A DNA stretch of 64,000 bases from Paragonimus westermani. Taxonomy: Eukaryota > Platyhelminthes > Trematoda > Plagiorchiida > Troglotrematidae. The stretch covers positions 138,430 to 202,429 of the forward strand of contig QNGE01000998.1 in assembly GCA_008508345.1 (NCBI GenBank), written 5' to 3'. A program made the translations under genes and the position numbers. Shown piece by piece: positions 54,503 to 63,480 of the stretch (position 1 is its first letter; every line of letters begins with the position of its first letter). The notes beneath the pieces were generated by a model. It was given only the letters and a program-made list of their open reading frames with translations, had not been told where the DNA came from and ran no database searches.

Positions 54503-54625
54503 ACGAAAACTTACTTTAGATTAAACTCAATTGTGAAAAATGTGGGCTTGGCTGGATTTGAACCAGTGACAGAAATGACATGCCAGAACGCGGTAAGCAC
54601 TGTCATCTGAGCAACAAAGCCACGC
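54503..54625 (-). mobile_element. tRNA-derived SINE, minus copy
   Basis: On the minus strand the head reads GCGTGGC, then a D-arm-like GTTGCTCAG segment (A box), and GGTTCAAATCC (B box, 54564-54554), ending AGCCAAGCCC. The acceptor halves GCGTGGC and GCCAAGC pair at six of seven positions and the T arm is mostly paired, but the anticodon arm does not fold properly. I therefore read it as a SINE head or tRNA pseudogene and not a working tRNA. The next 40 bases (TTTTTC, a TGAGTTT-like block, AAGTTTTCG) also match the plus copy at 54850-54985, so the repeat extends beyond the tRNA part. Transcription would be by RNA polymerase III. Confidence 0.65.
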
Positions 54626-54849
54626 TGGGAGCTCAGAAATTTCACGTTTGGACCGAGTTCCCTTTTCAACTTACTGTTTTACGTGGAATCCACCATATCC
54701 TCCAGCGGACTGACTTTTCAAGCAGGATTTCTTAAAATTTAATATTGAAATCTACCCAAATCACTGTTGAACATTGCGCAGCGTGCATTCGGCGAGTCCC
54801 ACATGACACATTGAGTTGGAAGGATAACTGGGTCTGAATGTGAAAGTCC

Positions 54850-54985
54850 TGAACTCCGGGCGTGACGTCGTTGCTCAGGTGGTTTGGCGCTTGCTGCGTT
54901 TTGGTATGCTGCTTTCGTCGTTGATTCGAGGCCTGTCGGAGCCCACTTTTTGCAACTGAGTTTCATCCGAATTATGAAAACTGCT
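54850..54985 (+). mobile_element. tRNA-derived SINE, plus copy
   Basis: This aligns with the minus copy at 54503-54625: GCGTGAC, CGTTGCTCAGGTGG (A box), TGATTCGAGGCC (decayed B box), GAGCCCAC, then the shared non-tRNA tail TTTTTGCAACTGAGTTT and GAAAAC. It is more decayed than its partner in the B box and anticodon region. The two copies lie about 225 bases apart and point away from each other. A 75-codon minus frame across this copy is a by-product. Confidence 0.6.
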
Positions 54986-56829
54986 ATCTACTTATAAGTG
55001 GTATGTTTGTCTTAATTGTGCTCAGCCTTATCATTTAAATTTAGGGAAACGAACAACTTTTAAGTTATGAAACACCAAACCTGCTTCTGTTGTATGTTGC
55101 CATTTAACTACAGAGACCTCAGATTTTTAGCAAAAACCCATCTATAATTCAACGTTGATTAAACATCAGTCAGCGTTGATCCCAAGAGTCAAACTGGGTC
55201 CACTACGGTATTAATATCCAAGTCGTCAGAAAACACCCATTATTAATGTTCACTTGGATCATCAGTACTGAACACGAAACAAACGGTCACTAGAGACTGG
55301 CCGTCCAAACTAACGCTGGAAAATTTAGGATTCCACAGTTGAACTAAATATTCATAAGTCAGCCGATGAGGTGAATGACTGACATTAGAACGCTGGACCA
55401 GCCCCATGAGCAGCCTAGGAGAAAGGACACTGTAGCACGGGCGAAAGACAGTTAACGAAACAGAGCGGCGAAACTAGTTAAATGAACTTGTTCAATTAAT
55501 AGTGGACTTGGAAAACAGGGCAGATAGAAGATTAACAGAAGTGGATGAATAGGCCAGCCCATCGCAAGGTTATGGCTACTGATGTTAGTGTACGAAGATT
55601 TCAACATTAGATTGTAGAAAATTAAGAAAACAAAATTATAAAGATATACAAAAAGAGGATTTGGAAATTGGGATGAATTTTCTTTCGTGTCTCATTTATT
55701 TTCAACAAAGTCGTCATGATTGGACTACCACTTTGGTCACATACGTGTACGAAAATGACCCTCCTTTCAAAAGAGGACAGTTTTTCCGCTTAGCCAAAAT
55801 TACTTTCTACCAGCTTACGAAAGCCCAGTGGCATTCTAACCAGTGTATAACTCTGCGTGTTCCAATGGAACCGGTTGATTTGACCGCACGACCAAGCTAT
55901 CATTTGAGCGGATCGGTTAACATCCTTTAATCCGGATCACCAGCGGAACAGCAAATTTAATCAGCAATGTCCTACTGTCAAACCTTGATCACACTTTTAT
56001 CCATTCTGTCAATGTGAAAAGAGAATTTACTCAGACTTGTAAATTGTAATACTTATGGGGACAGCGAGGTGTAGGAGATTATTCACGGTCACTGCCGTTG
56101 GAAATCTTCTAAATAACCTAACTATGCAACCATAAACCTCTCGTTTAGGTATTCAACCAACTTCTACAACATTACGCGTTTTAGGAAAGTTAAGACTCAT
56201 TGTTCAACTCAAATTTTAAAAACTAGAGGGTGTTGTGGATAATTTCCTGATGCATTACCAAAATTCTGATCATCGAGCAATTGAAAACACCCCACCAAAA
56301 CGAACCAATATTTTTGGTGTTCAACTAGCTGAAGTTGTGTATCATCGTGGCGGCTATCTTCGACCATCACAAGGAACTTCGTTTAATGAGCCCGGTACTT
56401 GTTTGTGTTGCGTACTTGATTTAGACGGCGCATCTGTTTACCGATGACTTGTTTGTACTTTATATGCTATTACCTCTCTTACGTCCATTGTTGACAACGA
56501 TGTTTCTGAGACCAACCCAGATTGGACACCGTCAGTTGAAGATGCTTTTAAGAACGAACCACTACAGTTGTGACTATTTGAACGCCTCAGAAAAAAGCAA
56601 TGCAGAACTTACGGCAATGTTGACTCTCATTTGAACTATAGAGGGTGTGGTAATTGTCAGTAATCCCATTTCTCATTATTGTTGTCTTAGTACATCAATG
56701 ATAGTAATGAGTACAATTGCACTCGGTTTGAGCTGTCCATAATTCCATTATCATATTGTTTTAAAAAGCTGTACCATGGAATTAGCTGAACCGTTTACAG
56801 TACTCTTTCATCTTCAAAGGTGGGTGAAG
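54986..56829. other. Non-coding stretch; may include upstream remains of the retrotransposon
   Basis: No supported gene. Plus frames at 55661-55930 and 56235-56640 look mildly protein-like and could be decayed 5' parts of the CR1-like element that follows, but I find no endonuclease motif to prove it. Confidence 0.35.
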
Positions 56830-58170
56830 AGACCACCCAGTAAACTGATAAGCAACAGTGTAGCTTTCAGGTTTGTCTAAAGTAATGGTCAACCTAGTAG
56901 ATGAATCTCTCCAGGTCAAGGTTGAAGATGAGCAACTCATCCCCAAGTAGCAACAACGCTTTCGTATGGGATACCCATGCGTCAAAAATGTGCTGGTTGG
57001 TCGTGAGATCTGCTCGTGGACGAAGGCTGCAGACACAGGATTAACGACAGACATCGTTTATCTTAACTGTTCTAAAGCCTTCGACGGGGTTGACCATTCT
57101 ATGCTGCTACAGATACTGAATAGTGAAGGTTTTGATTAGCTTCAACTCACTTGGCTGGATGATTAACTGACTAAACGTAGGTACAACGTCAAAGTGAATA
57201 GACAGCTATTAGAGGGATTTGCAGTCATCAGCAGCCTTTCGCAAGATTAATTCTTGGACCACAGCTATTAACCCGTTTCGTTCTGGATCTACCCAGTATA
57301 GTCAAGTCCTTGATGTTACTTTACGTCATTGACGAAGATCTAGCAAGTCCTAGAGTACCCGGAAGGTGTGGTGATCTAACAAAACGATATGAACTGTTTT
57401 AACCCGTTGACCATTGAAAATAACTTACCGTTCAGTGTCAACAAGTGTAAAATCGTTTGCATTCGTCATCAAGATTTTGTTGAACACACAAATCTGCTCA
57501 TGTTAACATACGAAAGAGATCTAGGGACCATGGTGGCCGACAATTTGAGTTTGCCTATAAACTGCGCTGCTGTGGCTAAGGGAGCACAAATAGCTCTAAA
57601 CATTTTAGGAAGAATTTGTGGAATAATACATCCCGAAGTGTTTCCCATTACGTTTGCCTGTATAGTCCGCCCTAAACTGGAGACGAACACACAGGCCTGT
57701 CGTCTTTATTTTAGGAAAGATTTGGCAATTATTGAAAGTGTTCGGAGACGGTGCAGTAGAGTAATTATCGGGATAGAGAAAATCCTCCAACCAGAAAACT
57801 GACAGAATTAGATTATTACTCAATGAATTGCAAACCCCTCGACAAAGACATGATTCATATCCATGAAATACTCCGTATCCATTGGTACATCTCATCCCAC
57901 TAAATAAGAATGAAATTCCAAGAAGTCGCTCGCCGAAACCGAGTAATGGAACAGGCAGAACTGCTTCACAACTAGGGTTTGTTTACATTGGAACGCATCT
58001 CTCAACTCTGTGATCACGAGTGAATCAGATGGAAGTTTTAAATTCTTACCAAACAGCACATACGTTAGAGACAACCCGCTCCACAGGTTTCCGATCCGTC
58101 ACCTAGCACAGTTCCACAGATCATTAAAAGAGAGTCTCTGACGGAGTGTTGTCTCAGTATTCGTTGATAA
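56830..58170 (+). pseudogene. CR1/jockey-type non-LTR retrotransposon reverse transcriptase, degenerate
   Basis: Such elements copy their RNA into the genome by target-primed reverse transcription. The domain order is complete though broken. First comes DESLQVKVEDEQLIPK (fingers, near 56895-56955), then a QQRFRMGYPC block, then DIVYLNCSKAFDGVDHSMLL (palm with the first catalytic Asp, about 57050-57110). A W..D.LTKRR block follows, and QD.FLDHSY stands where GVPQGSVLGP is expected. After a frame change comes LGPQLLTRFVLDLPS and MLLYVIDEDLASP, where the catalytic YADD has become YVID. After another frame change comes FSVNKCKIVCIRHQD, YERDLGTMVADNL and VRPKLETNTQACRLYF, ending RRRCSRVIIG (open frame 57389-57802). 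The C-terminal part trails to about 58170. Stops, frameshifts and the lost active site make it inactive. The C-terminal blocks resemble CR1-like elements of trematodes. Confidence 0.85.
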
Positions 58171-58814
58171 TGTAACTGTAGCCAGCATGTTCATCGAATT
58201 TACCATGTATTTAGTTTCGTCCACTTCCTGTTTGTGCCTACAAACAATCCAACACAATTTGTTGTTAACCAACAAAGAGACAGGAACGCACTAGCACTGG
58301 ATTCGGGTAATCTGTGCTTCTGACCCCGAATTTACATAAAAGTACTGGAAGCTGGCTGTTAGATGAAGAGTGTTTAACTTAAACACGAAGTACTTGAGTC
58401 TTCCTCTTCTGATCCCGTTAATATGTAAGCGATGTTTACAGATGTATCTGAACTGACACTGTTTGTTTCGTTTTCGTTTTATTCCCTATGTACATCCGAG
58501 CATCCATAAAAATCAGTCACCCCTTTGGAGCTCTTATGTTTGTCCTTGTGGTTTTTGAGAACTTCTAAAAACCACTTCAAGAGATGGGTGTTACTTTTGA
58601 TGAAAGCCCTACTTTTGCAAAGGATATAAGTACACTTCTGCCTTTAGAGTTTTTTAGGATTTGAATATGTAAACTGGATTGCTGTCGGCTTAACATTAAA
58701 AGGAATACGTCTCAATTTTGCTCAATATTTACTATAGGGTGATTGCTGACCATCTTTCGCAGGAACGTTCCAAATGATTTCGATATGCACAATTTGTAAC
58801 AGAACCATGTTATA
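58171..58814. other. Spacer between retrotransposon remnant and ribozyme SINE
   Basis: No coding or RNA feature recognised. It may contain the untranslated tail of the CR1-like element; no poly-A or short tandem tail is obvious. Confidence 0.4.
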
Positions 58815-58869
58815 TTCAATTTGACCATCAGTCACACTTCATCGCATTCTTCGCATTCAGATAGACTTT
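58815..58869 (+). repeat. Left arm of 55-bp inverted repeat around the ribozyme SINE
   Basis: It begins TTCAATTTGACCATC and ends TCAGATAGACTTT. It is the reverse complement of 59043-59097 with seven mismatches. The innermost 21 bases match without error, so the arms are younger or better kept near the element body. Confidence 0.88.
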
Positions 58870-58895
58870 GATAATTCGGTCGTGCCTAGTGTGAG

Positions 58896-58965
58896 GTCAA
58901 TGGCGCAGTGGTCAACACGGTCGCCTCATGATTGGAATGTCCGGAGTTCAAATCCCGGCCGTGAC
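58896..58965 (+). promoter_or_regulatory. tRNA-like RNA polymerase III promoter (A and B boxes)
   Basis: It is about 70 bases long. The A-box-like TGGCGCAGTGG is at 58901-58911 and the B-box-like AGTTCAAATCC at 58945-58955, with CCGG on either side forming a T-arm-like stem. The outer halves GTCAATG and CCGTGAC pair at five of seven positions, like a worn acceptor stem. The anticodon arm does not fold, so it is not a working tRNA. It would start transcription slightly upstream and carry it through the ribozyme. Confidence 0.65.
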
Positions 58966-58973
58966 AAGGATAT

Positions 58974-59018
58974 GCACTACTGATGAGCTCTAATTAGAGC
59001 AAAACTCGAGTCTAGTGC
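58974..59018 (+). ncRNA. Type I hammerhead ribozyme, one core base mutated
   Basis: Stem I pairs GCACTA (58974-58979) with TAGTGC (59013-59018), six perfect pairs. The core CTGATGA is at 58980-58986. Stem II pairs GCTCT (58987-58991) with AGAGC (58996-59000) around an AATT loop. Where GAAA is required the sequence is AAAA: position 59001, equivalent to G12, is A. A13, A14 and A15.1 follow. Stem III is the palindrome ACTCGAGT (59004-59011) and the cleavage nucleotide C17 is at 59012, a GUC site. G12 acts in catalysis, so this copy should be inactive although everything else is intact. A small CTTCTTT/AAAGAGG hairpin follows at 59018-59034. Confidence 0.85.
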
Positions 59019-59042
59019 TTCTTTTCGAAAGAGGCTGGCTGG

Positions 59043-59097
59043 AAAGTCTATCTGAATGCGAAGGCTGTGATCAAATGTGAGTGATGGTCAACTTGAA
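59043..59097 (-). repeat. Right arm of 55-bp inverted repeat around the ribozyme SINE
   Basis: It begins AAAGTCTATCTGAATGCG and ends GGTCAACTTGAA, pairing with 58815-58869. Pairing stops at both ends, which marks 283 bp as the extent of the structure. Confidence 0.88.
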
Positions 59098-59149
59098 AAT
59101 AGACCAAATCCCCGACTACTCATCAGTAAGTTTTATGTTAGACTATTCG

Positions 59150-59196
59150 CCGAAAGTTTCATCATCAAACGAGGTGACATCATCAGTGTGTGAGAA
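59150..59196 (-). repeat. Hammerhead-core-like repeat, family 2, minus copy
   Basis: On the minus strand: ACACACTGATGA (core CTGATGA, 59186-59180), then TGTCACC, a TCGTTT loop, GATGAT, then GAAAC (59160-59156). The core bases C3-A9 and G12-A14 are intact, but stem II has decayed from the apparent consensus GTCACC/GGTGAT, one extra T lies at its base, stem III is not palindromic and no stem I forms. It is related to the copies at 31262-31300 and 59485-59530. Confidence 0.55.
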
Positions 59197-59197
59197 T

Positions 59198-59484
59198 CTG
59201 AGCACACATGGGATAGCAAAACCGACAGTCATTAGCCGATGGAAAGAAAGTTCGAAAGAAAAAGTAACCGGTCCTTTCGAATTTCATAAAACCACAAAAT
59301 TGACCAACCAGATTCCAGTTTAATTAGTAACAGCAACAAGATAATCAATCAGGTTTCAGCTCAAGGGGTAACAGTAACGAGAAGTATTCAATCTGATTTT
59401 AAGTCAAATGGTCACGACCCTACCGCACATAGTGACGGACGTCGATTTTCACCAGCAGCAACGTTAAACCCTGTAAGCGCAAAG
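59198..59484. other. Non-coding spacer between two inverted family-2 copies
   Basis: A plus frame (59081-59323) that starts inside the ribozyme SINE and runs through the minus family-2 copy is Ser/Thr-rich, matches no family and is probably chance. Confidence 0.35.
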
Positions 59485-59530
59485 TCTCATACACTGATGA
59501 GTCACCCCATTTGATCATGAAACGTTTGCA
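59485..59530 (+). repeat. Hammerhead-core-like repeat, family 2, plus copy
   Basis: Core CTGATGA is at 59494-59500, stem II candidate GTCACC (59501-59506) with GATCAT (59513-59518) around CCATTT (two of six pairs lost), GAAAC is at 59519-59523, and the palindromic AACGTT follows. Both conserved core blocks are intact. The flanks TCATACA and TGCAACC do not pair, so stem I is absent. It is inverted relative to 59150-59196. Confidence 0.55.
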
Positions 59531-60398
59531 ACCCACATGATAAGTTTAGCAAGCAACGAAACAACTACATCAGCACTTCGATTTACGAAATCAACCGCTA
59601 TTTCCAATAATTTCAAAAAGTTAAGCGTAAGTCGTATTCCGTTAGTTTAATCTAACAATATGACAGTGTTCATTTTATTTCGTAATCGGTGTGTCATCAG
59701 TTCATTCAGGATTAAAGAAGGTTGATGAGAATTGAATGAGGTGCATATCACTGGGTGCCAACCGTTTACGTTGTACTGCCTACCAAGCCTTATGTGGGTT
59801 ACACTGGTGTTCACTGAACTTATTTGCACTGAGTGAACCTCAACACCTGACTGTTGGCAAACAAAATTTTATATATTCCGATGGTGAGCAGCGAAATTTT
59901 ACAAAGTCTTTTGCGATGGATGAGCCAGGTACCATAACAGAATTTCCGATGCTGAGCTGAAATACTACTCAACAGCCCATAACACTCGAATGAGCAGAAG
60001 ATCTTGACTTATTTTGGGAACATGCGGATGTCACTCACAACTTCCTTCTTGTAGCCGATTTCTTGACAGGACATTTTAAACTCGCAACTTAAACTCGATG
60101 TAATTTTGTAAATAGACCACTCCTTCATTCCAGATACTTCGTGGAGTTACTAGTCATTCCGACATGCAGATTCTAACTAGTAAACCCGTTTAATAACAGA
60201 GCACACTAATGTGAAATGCGTTCACTAGGTACCCATTTGTTATGACATTATGTCAGTCACCCAGCACCTCTGTATTAGACGCCTCCCCACTCTTTTATCT
60301 TTCTGTTACTGTCTGTCAATTCTACCACAATCCATGGTAGCCACATTGCTGTCATGATCCTTATAATCCAATCGCCGACAGCCAAAATCCAGCAGGTT
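59531..60398. other. Non-coding stretch, nothing recognised
   Basis: No exon or RNA feature can be supported on either strand. Confidence 0.4.
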
Positions 60399-60608
60399 TC
60401 AAATATTGACAGTTAAAACCATAACATTTAAAAGTCTGTGTAGTTCATTAGTCCATACACTACGATTCTCATTAAGTTCAACATCCAAACTATCCTCAAA
60501 CCAAAGCTGTTTAAAGTCATCCCAGTACAGTGGTCTGGAATTAACCAACCTCCTGACGTGTAATAAATTTGGCAAAAGATGTTTGGAACATGACCTTGAA
60601 GATGTCAC
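60399..60608 (-). CDS. Possible protein-coding fragment, unidentified
   Basis: This 70-codon minus frame has protein-like composition in its middle (RPLYWDDFKQLWFEDSLDVE, then ENRSVWTNELHRLLNVMV), with Trp, Asp and Glu spacing unlike chance translation of AT-rich DNA. A CAG precedes the better part of the frame (on the plus strand CTGACG near 60553), compatible with a splice acceptor. No downstream donor is convincing and the opposite strand is open too (60406-60639). I do not recognise the family. It could be one exon of a gene, a decayed copy, or chance. Confidence 0.2.
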   Translation of the reverse strand: MTSSRSCSKHLLPNLLHVRRLVNSRPLYWDDFKQLWFEDSLDVELNENRSVWTNELHRLLNVMVLTVNI

Positions 60609-63162
60609 TTATTTTGGTAAGATGGAATTTGCTAAATGAAACACAAGCGTACGTCACAGAGAACTAACTTCCAGGATCTGTAGAAACTATTGAAAATTTT
60701 TCTCGACCAACTGTTGCTCTGTATTTTGTGACAAAGTGTGGTTATCAGTCTATAGCTCCTTTTCCAGTTGCTTTTCAATAATAGTGTGAACCCCAATCCT
60801 CGACAGAATTTATGTATTTTGGAAGACCTTTTGCTCATAAACATATATAGATCAAATAAGCATTACAGTACCATTCGTGAGAACCTTTATAAATTTCCAT
60901 TATGATGAATGCTTTCAAATCGACGAATTCTGTCGCTTGGGTAAATAAATGTAATCCCATATAAGTGAGGGATTCTAGAACATGTGATAAACAGCTGGTC
61001 AAACAAATGTCAAATCAAATAGTTGATTTTTCCTCTATCAAGCACCTATGACACTCGAATGTTCTCCAAGTACACGGACAGACATAGAACAAATAAAATC
61101 ATTGGTCACATTAAAGCATTTACGCTTAAAAGCACTGGATGAAGCCAGTCAAAGATGACATGGTACTGTCTCTGATTACGCTTAACTGACTTTGTAGTCG
61201 ACGACGTCAGGTCAAACGGTCCCCGGCGTTACTACTATTAAGACCTCCACCCACTGGAGAAAATTGAGAGCATTATGAATCTACGGAAATGTGTGTTCCG
61301 AAAAATTGTCGAAAAAGTTTTGATGTTATTTTAAACGTAACCACTTAACCGAACACAAAGTATCACAGTGGCTTTTATGTTTTTCACGAACAATCATTCT
61401 GCCTCTACAACAGTACCTTCTGCTAGAAACATTCAAATATCTGGCGTTGCAATAAAGGACTGCCATCATCTTCAAAGAATTGAGATACTATAGAAAGCAT
61501 CTCCTAACAGTTTTATTTCCAAGCGAACGGAGTCGCTGATGGCACGCATAGCTGCGTCGATTACAGAGTGGTGTCTAGCACAAAGGCTTCCGTTGCAACA
61601 GAAAAACTTTGTTCCAATTTCGCGATGAGGATTCAAACAGTTGTGTAATATAACGTTTTACACCAATCCATTTTGTCTTTGCTCGCCTTGTACAATCTGG
61701 AGATATCCAACTTTCAGGACTCTAGAAATCAACGCTTCTTGCACCGTCTTTCATCAATAAATACATGTATATGGTTCAGTGTTTTCGTTATGGAATAAGA
61801 CGGTTATACTAATACTTGCGAGTTTGTCGCTATGGTTCATTAATCTATTAGTGAAGAAAAGCCACTATAGCCTGATTACTGAAAACTCCGGAAGTGTACT
61901 ATTCAACACAAGTTAACTTGCAGCTGACGAACTTCAGTGTCAGTTCTTCCACCTGTGTGTGTGTGACCCATTCTTTCTTTTGACCTTGGCATGGTAGTAG
62001 GGCATGTATGTTGTGGCGATCAGAGTAACAGTGCTGATTTAGATTTTTGGTCTTTCCTGATTCAACTGTCATGTAGATCAAGATTAGCAGTTAGGGGAGA
62101 AGAAGTTACGCTCATATTCTTGGAAATCGCGTTACTGACTTTAGTGCAGTGCGTAGGTGTTAAAGCGAAACTCCACGAATATACAGTAAAAATATATTTA
62201 TGGGCGATACGATGATGTTTTAACGTACCGAAGGAGCAACTGGAAAGGTTACCTTCACGCTGAGAGCACTCCAATAACTAAACTGCTGAAGGTAACCATT
62301 GTCATGGTATTATATTTGCCCAGGTAAATTCCAGCACTCCGTAACTTAGTGTAGCCTTGAATACTTCTGCGGTGTGCATCAGTGTCCCTCAAGCCAAACT
62401 AAGACACATCCGTGGACACACGGCGTTGTCCTTCGGGACATGGACTGTGTGTACGCTGCTGGACTGACACAACTTTGGACGGCTGGGAGGCCACGCTGCT
62501 TTTTTCTCAATGGATCTGAGCGACTGCAACAATGTTAACTACGTTTCGAGTGAGAAAATGCATGCAGACCGAGGTAAGCTGTCGTAATCAGACAATGTTT
62601 GCACATTCCACTGGTTCCGTTATCCAACAAAGCAGTCTTTGCATCAATTCAATGGTGATAAGGGAAACACTCGGCATCAGCCACAGGGTCATGTCTGTGA
62701 CTTTTTTAGGCTGTTATAGTTCAGCTGCCTACCGTCAAGTTAACATGTCTATGATCAGTTCTCCACTGTAACAATGGAGAGTAGCCGACTATTTCTTCGG
62801 GGCGATTTGAAGGCGGAGCTTAGTGGTCTGACGTGGTGCTATTGAACCGCATGACGAGTGCAAGGCCGCTTACTTATAATCAGTTTCATCATCATACCCA
62901 GAGTATTCATATGAAGTCAGGGTTGCAAACAGCTGCTTTCGGTAATTCTCATCAGGCATATACAATTACAAAAAAGTCATCAGGTTTATACATCAAACAA
63001 AAGCATGGCTATACGCAATGTTGATAGTCATGGGAACTGTGGATGACTGCCCACTCGAGTGGTGGTGGTAGGTTTCTGTGTATATGTTTTGTGTTTATAT
63101 GACCGATGTGTGATAACGTGTTAATCGGCTTACTGGGTTACTGGGTTTCAGGCGATTTACAC
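60609..63162. other. Non-coding stretch, nothing recognised
   Basis: No supported gene, RNA or repeat. A short TG run occurs near 61957. A hammerhead-core-like string on the minus strand at 62936-62955 was examined and dismissed because no stems form. Confidence 0.4.
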
Positions 63163-63480
63163 TTAGATGGCCAGAGGAGGTGTAGGGTCTGTATGAATTT
63201 CTTTTGGGCGTACAGTTGGTGGTTCTAGAGTTTGATAGTAATTGCCTCTGTGGTCGACAACAATATCGCCCTGAAAAATCGGGGATGGGCCTGGGACACT
63301 GTAACTCATTTNCTGAAAAATCGGGGATGGGCCTGGGACACTGTAACTCATTTTGAACGCTGTGTCAGGCGTGATCTAATGTCCCTTATCGATCAGATAC
63401 GATCCGATAGCCATTTCGAAAGGTGCTCGCGGATCCTGTTTGATAGTCGCCAAGTAGTTTTCCAAATGCACAAATGGCAT
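63163..63480 (-). pseudogene. Possible coding remnant, unidentified product
   Basis: The minus frame from the Met at 63480 reads MPFVHLENYLATIKQDPR and EMAIGSYLIDKG. A single TAG (63376-63378) interrupts it where one C-to-T change from CAG would explain the stop. It continues with PDTAFKMSYSVPGPSPIF, GDIVVDHRGNYYQTLEPP and TVRPKEIHTDPTPPLAI to TAA at 63163. Composition and codon variety look like real protein. A duplicated 41-base segment plus one N (63271-63353) lies inside; removing 42 bases leaves the frame unchanged. I do not recognise the family. It may be a retired gene copy, an element protein, or two adjacent small frames. Confidence 0.3.
63271..63353. other. Probable false duplication around a one-base gap (N at 63312)
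   Basis: Bases 63271-63311 are repeated exactly at 63313-63353, 41 bases each, with one N between them. This is the same pattern as at 26839: contig ends that overlap but were joined by N and not merged. The true sequence is probably 42 bases shorter. Confidence 0.85.

Larger units (their letters stand above)
58815..59097 (+). mobile_element. tRNA-like plus hammerhead SINE enclosed by inverted repeats
   Basis: This 283-bp block has 55-bp inverted repeats at its ends (58815-58869 and 59043-59097, 48 of 55 positions pairing). Inside it are a tRNA-like RNA polymerase III promoter (58896-58965) and, nine bases later, a hammerhead ribozyme motif (58974-59018). A tRNA-like head joined to a hammerhead is the established plan of the schistosome Sm-alpha type SINEs. 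The flanking inverted repeats are not something I know from those SINEs, so this could be a SINE trapped inside a miniature inverted-repeat element or a distinct composite family. Only one copy is visible here. It sits upstream of two family-2 hammerhead-core-like motifs. Confidence 0.7.

Noticed and set aside
54546..54625. A functional tRNA gene on the minus strand
   Set aside because: Acceptor and T arms nearly fold, but the anticodon arm has no proper seven-base loop with U33, and a homologous tail shared with a second copy shows it to be a repeat.
59677..59700. Minus-strand CTGATGA then GAAA twelve bases later
   Set aside because: The intervening bases do not pair and no stem I or stem III is visible.
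62936..62955. Minus-strand CTGATGA followed eight bases later by GAAA
   Set aside because: The eight bases between cannot form stem II beyond one pair, there is no U16.1/H17 in place and no stem I partner.
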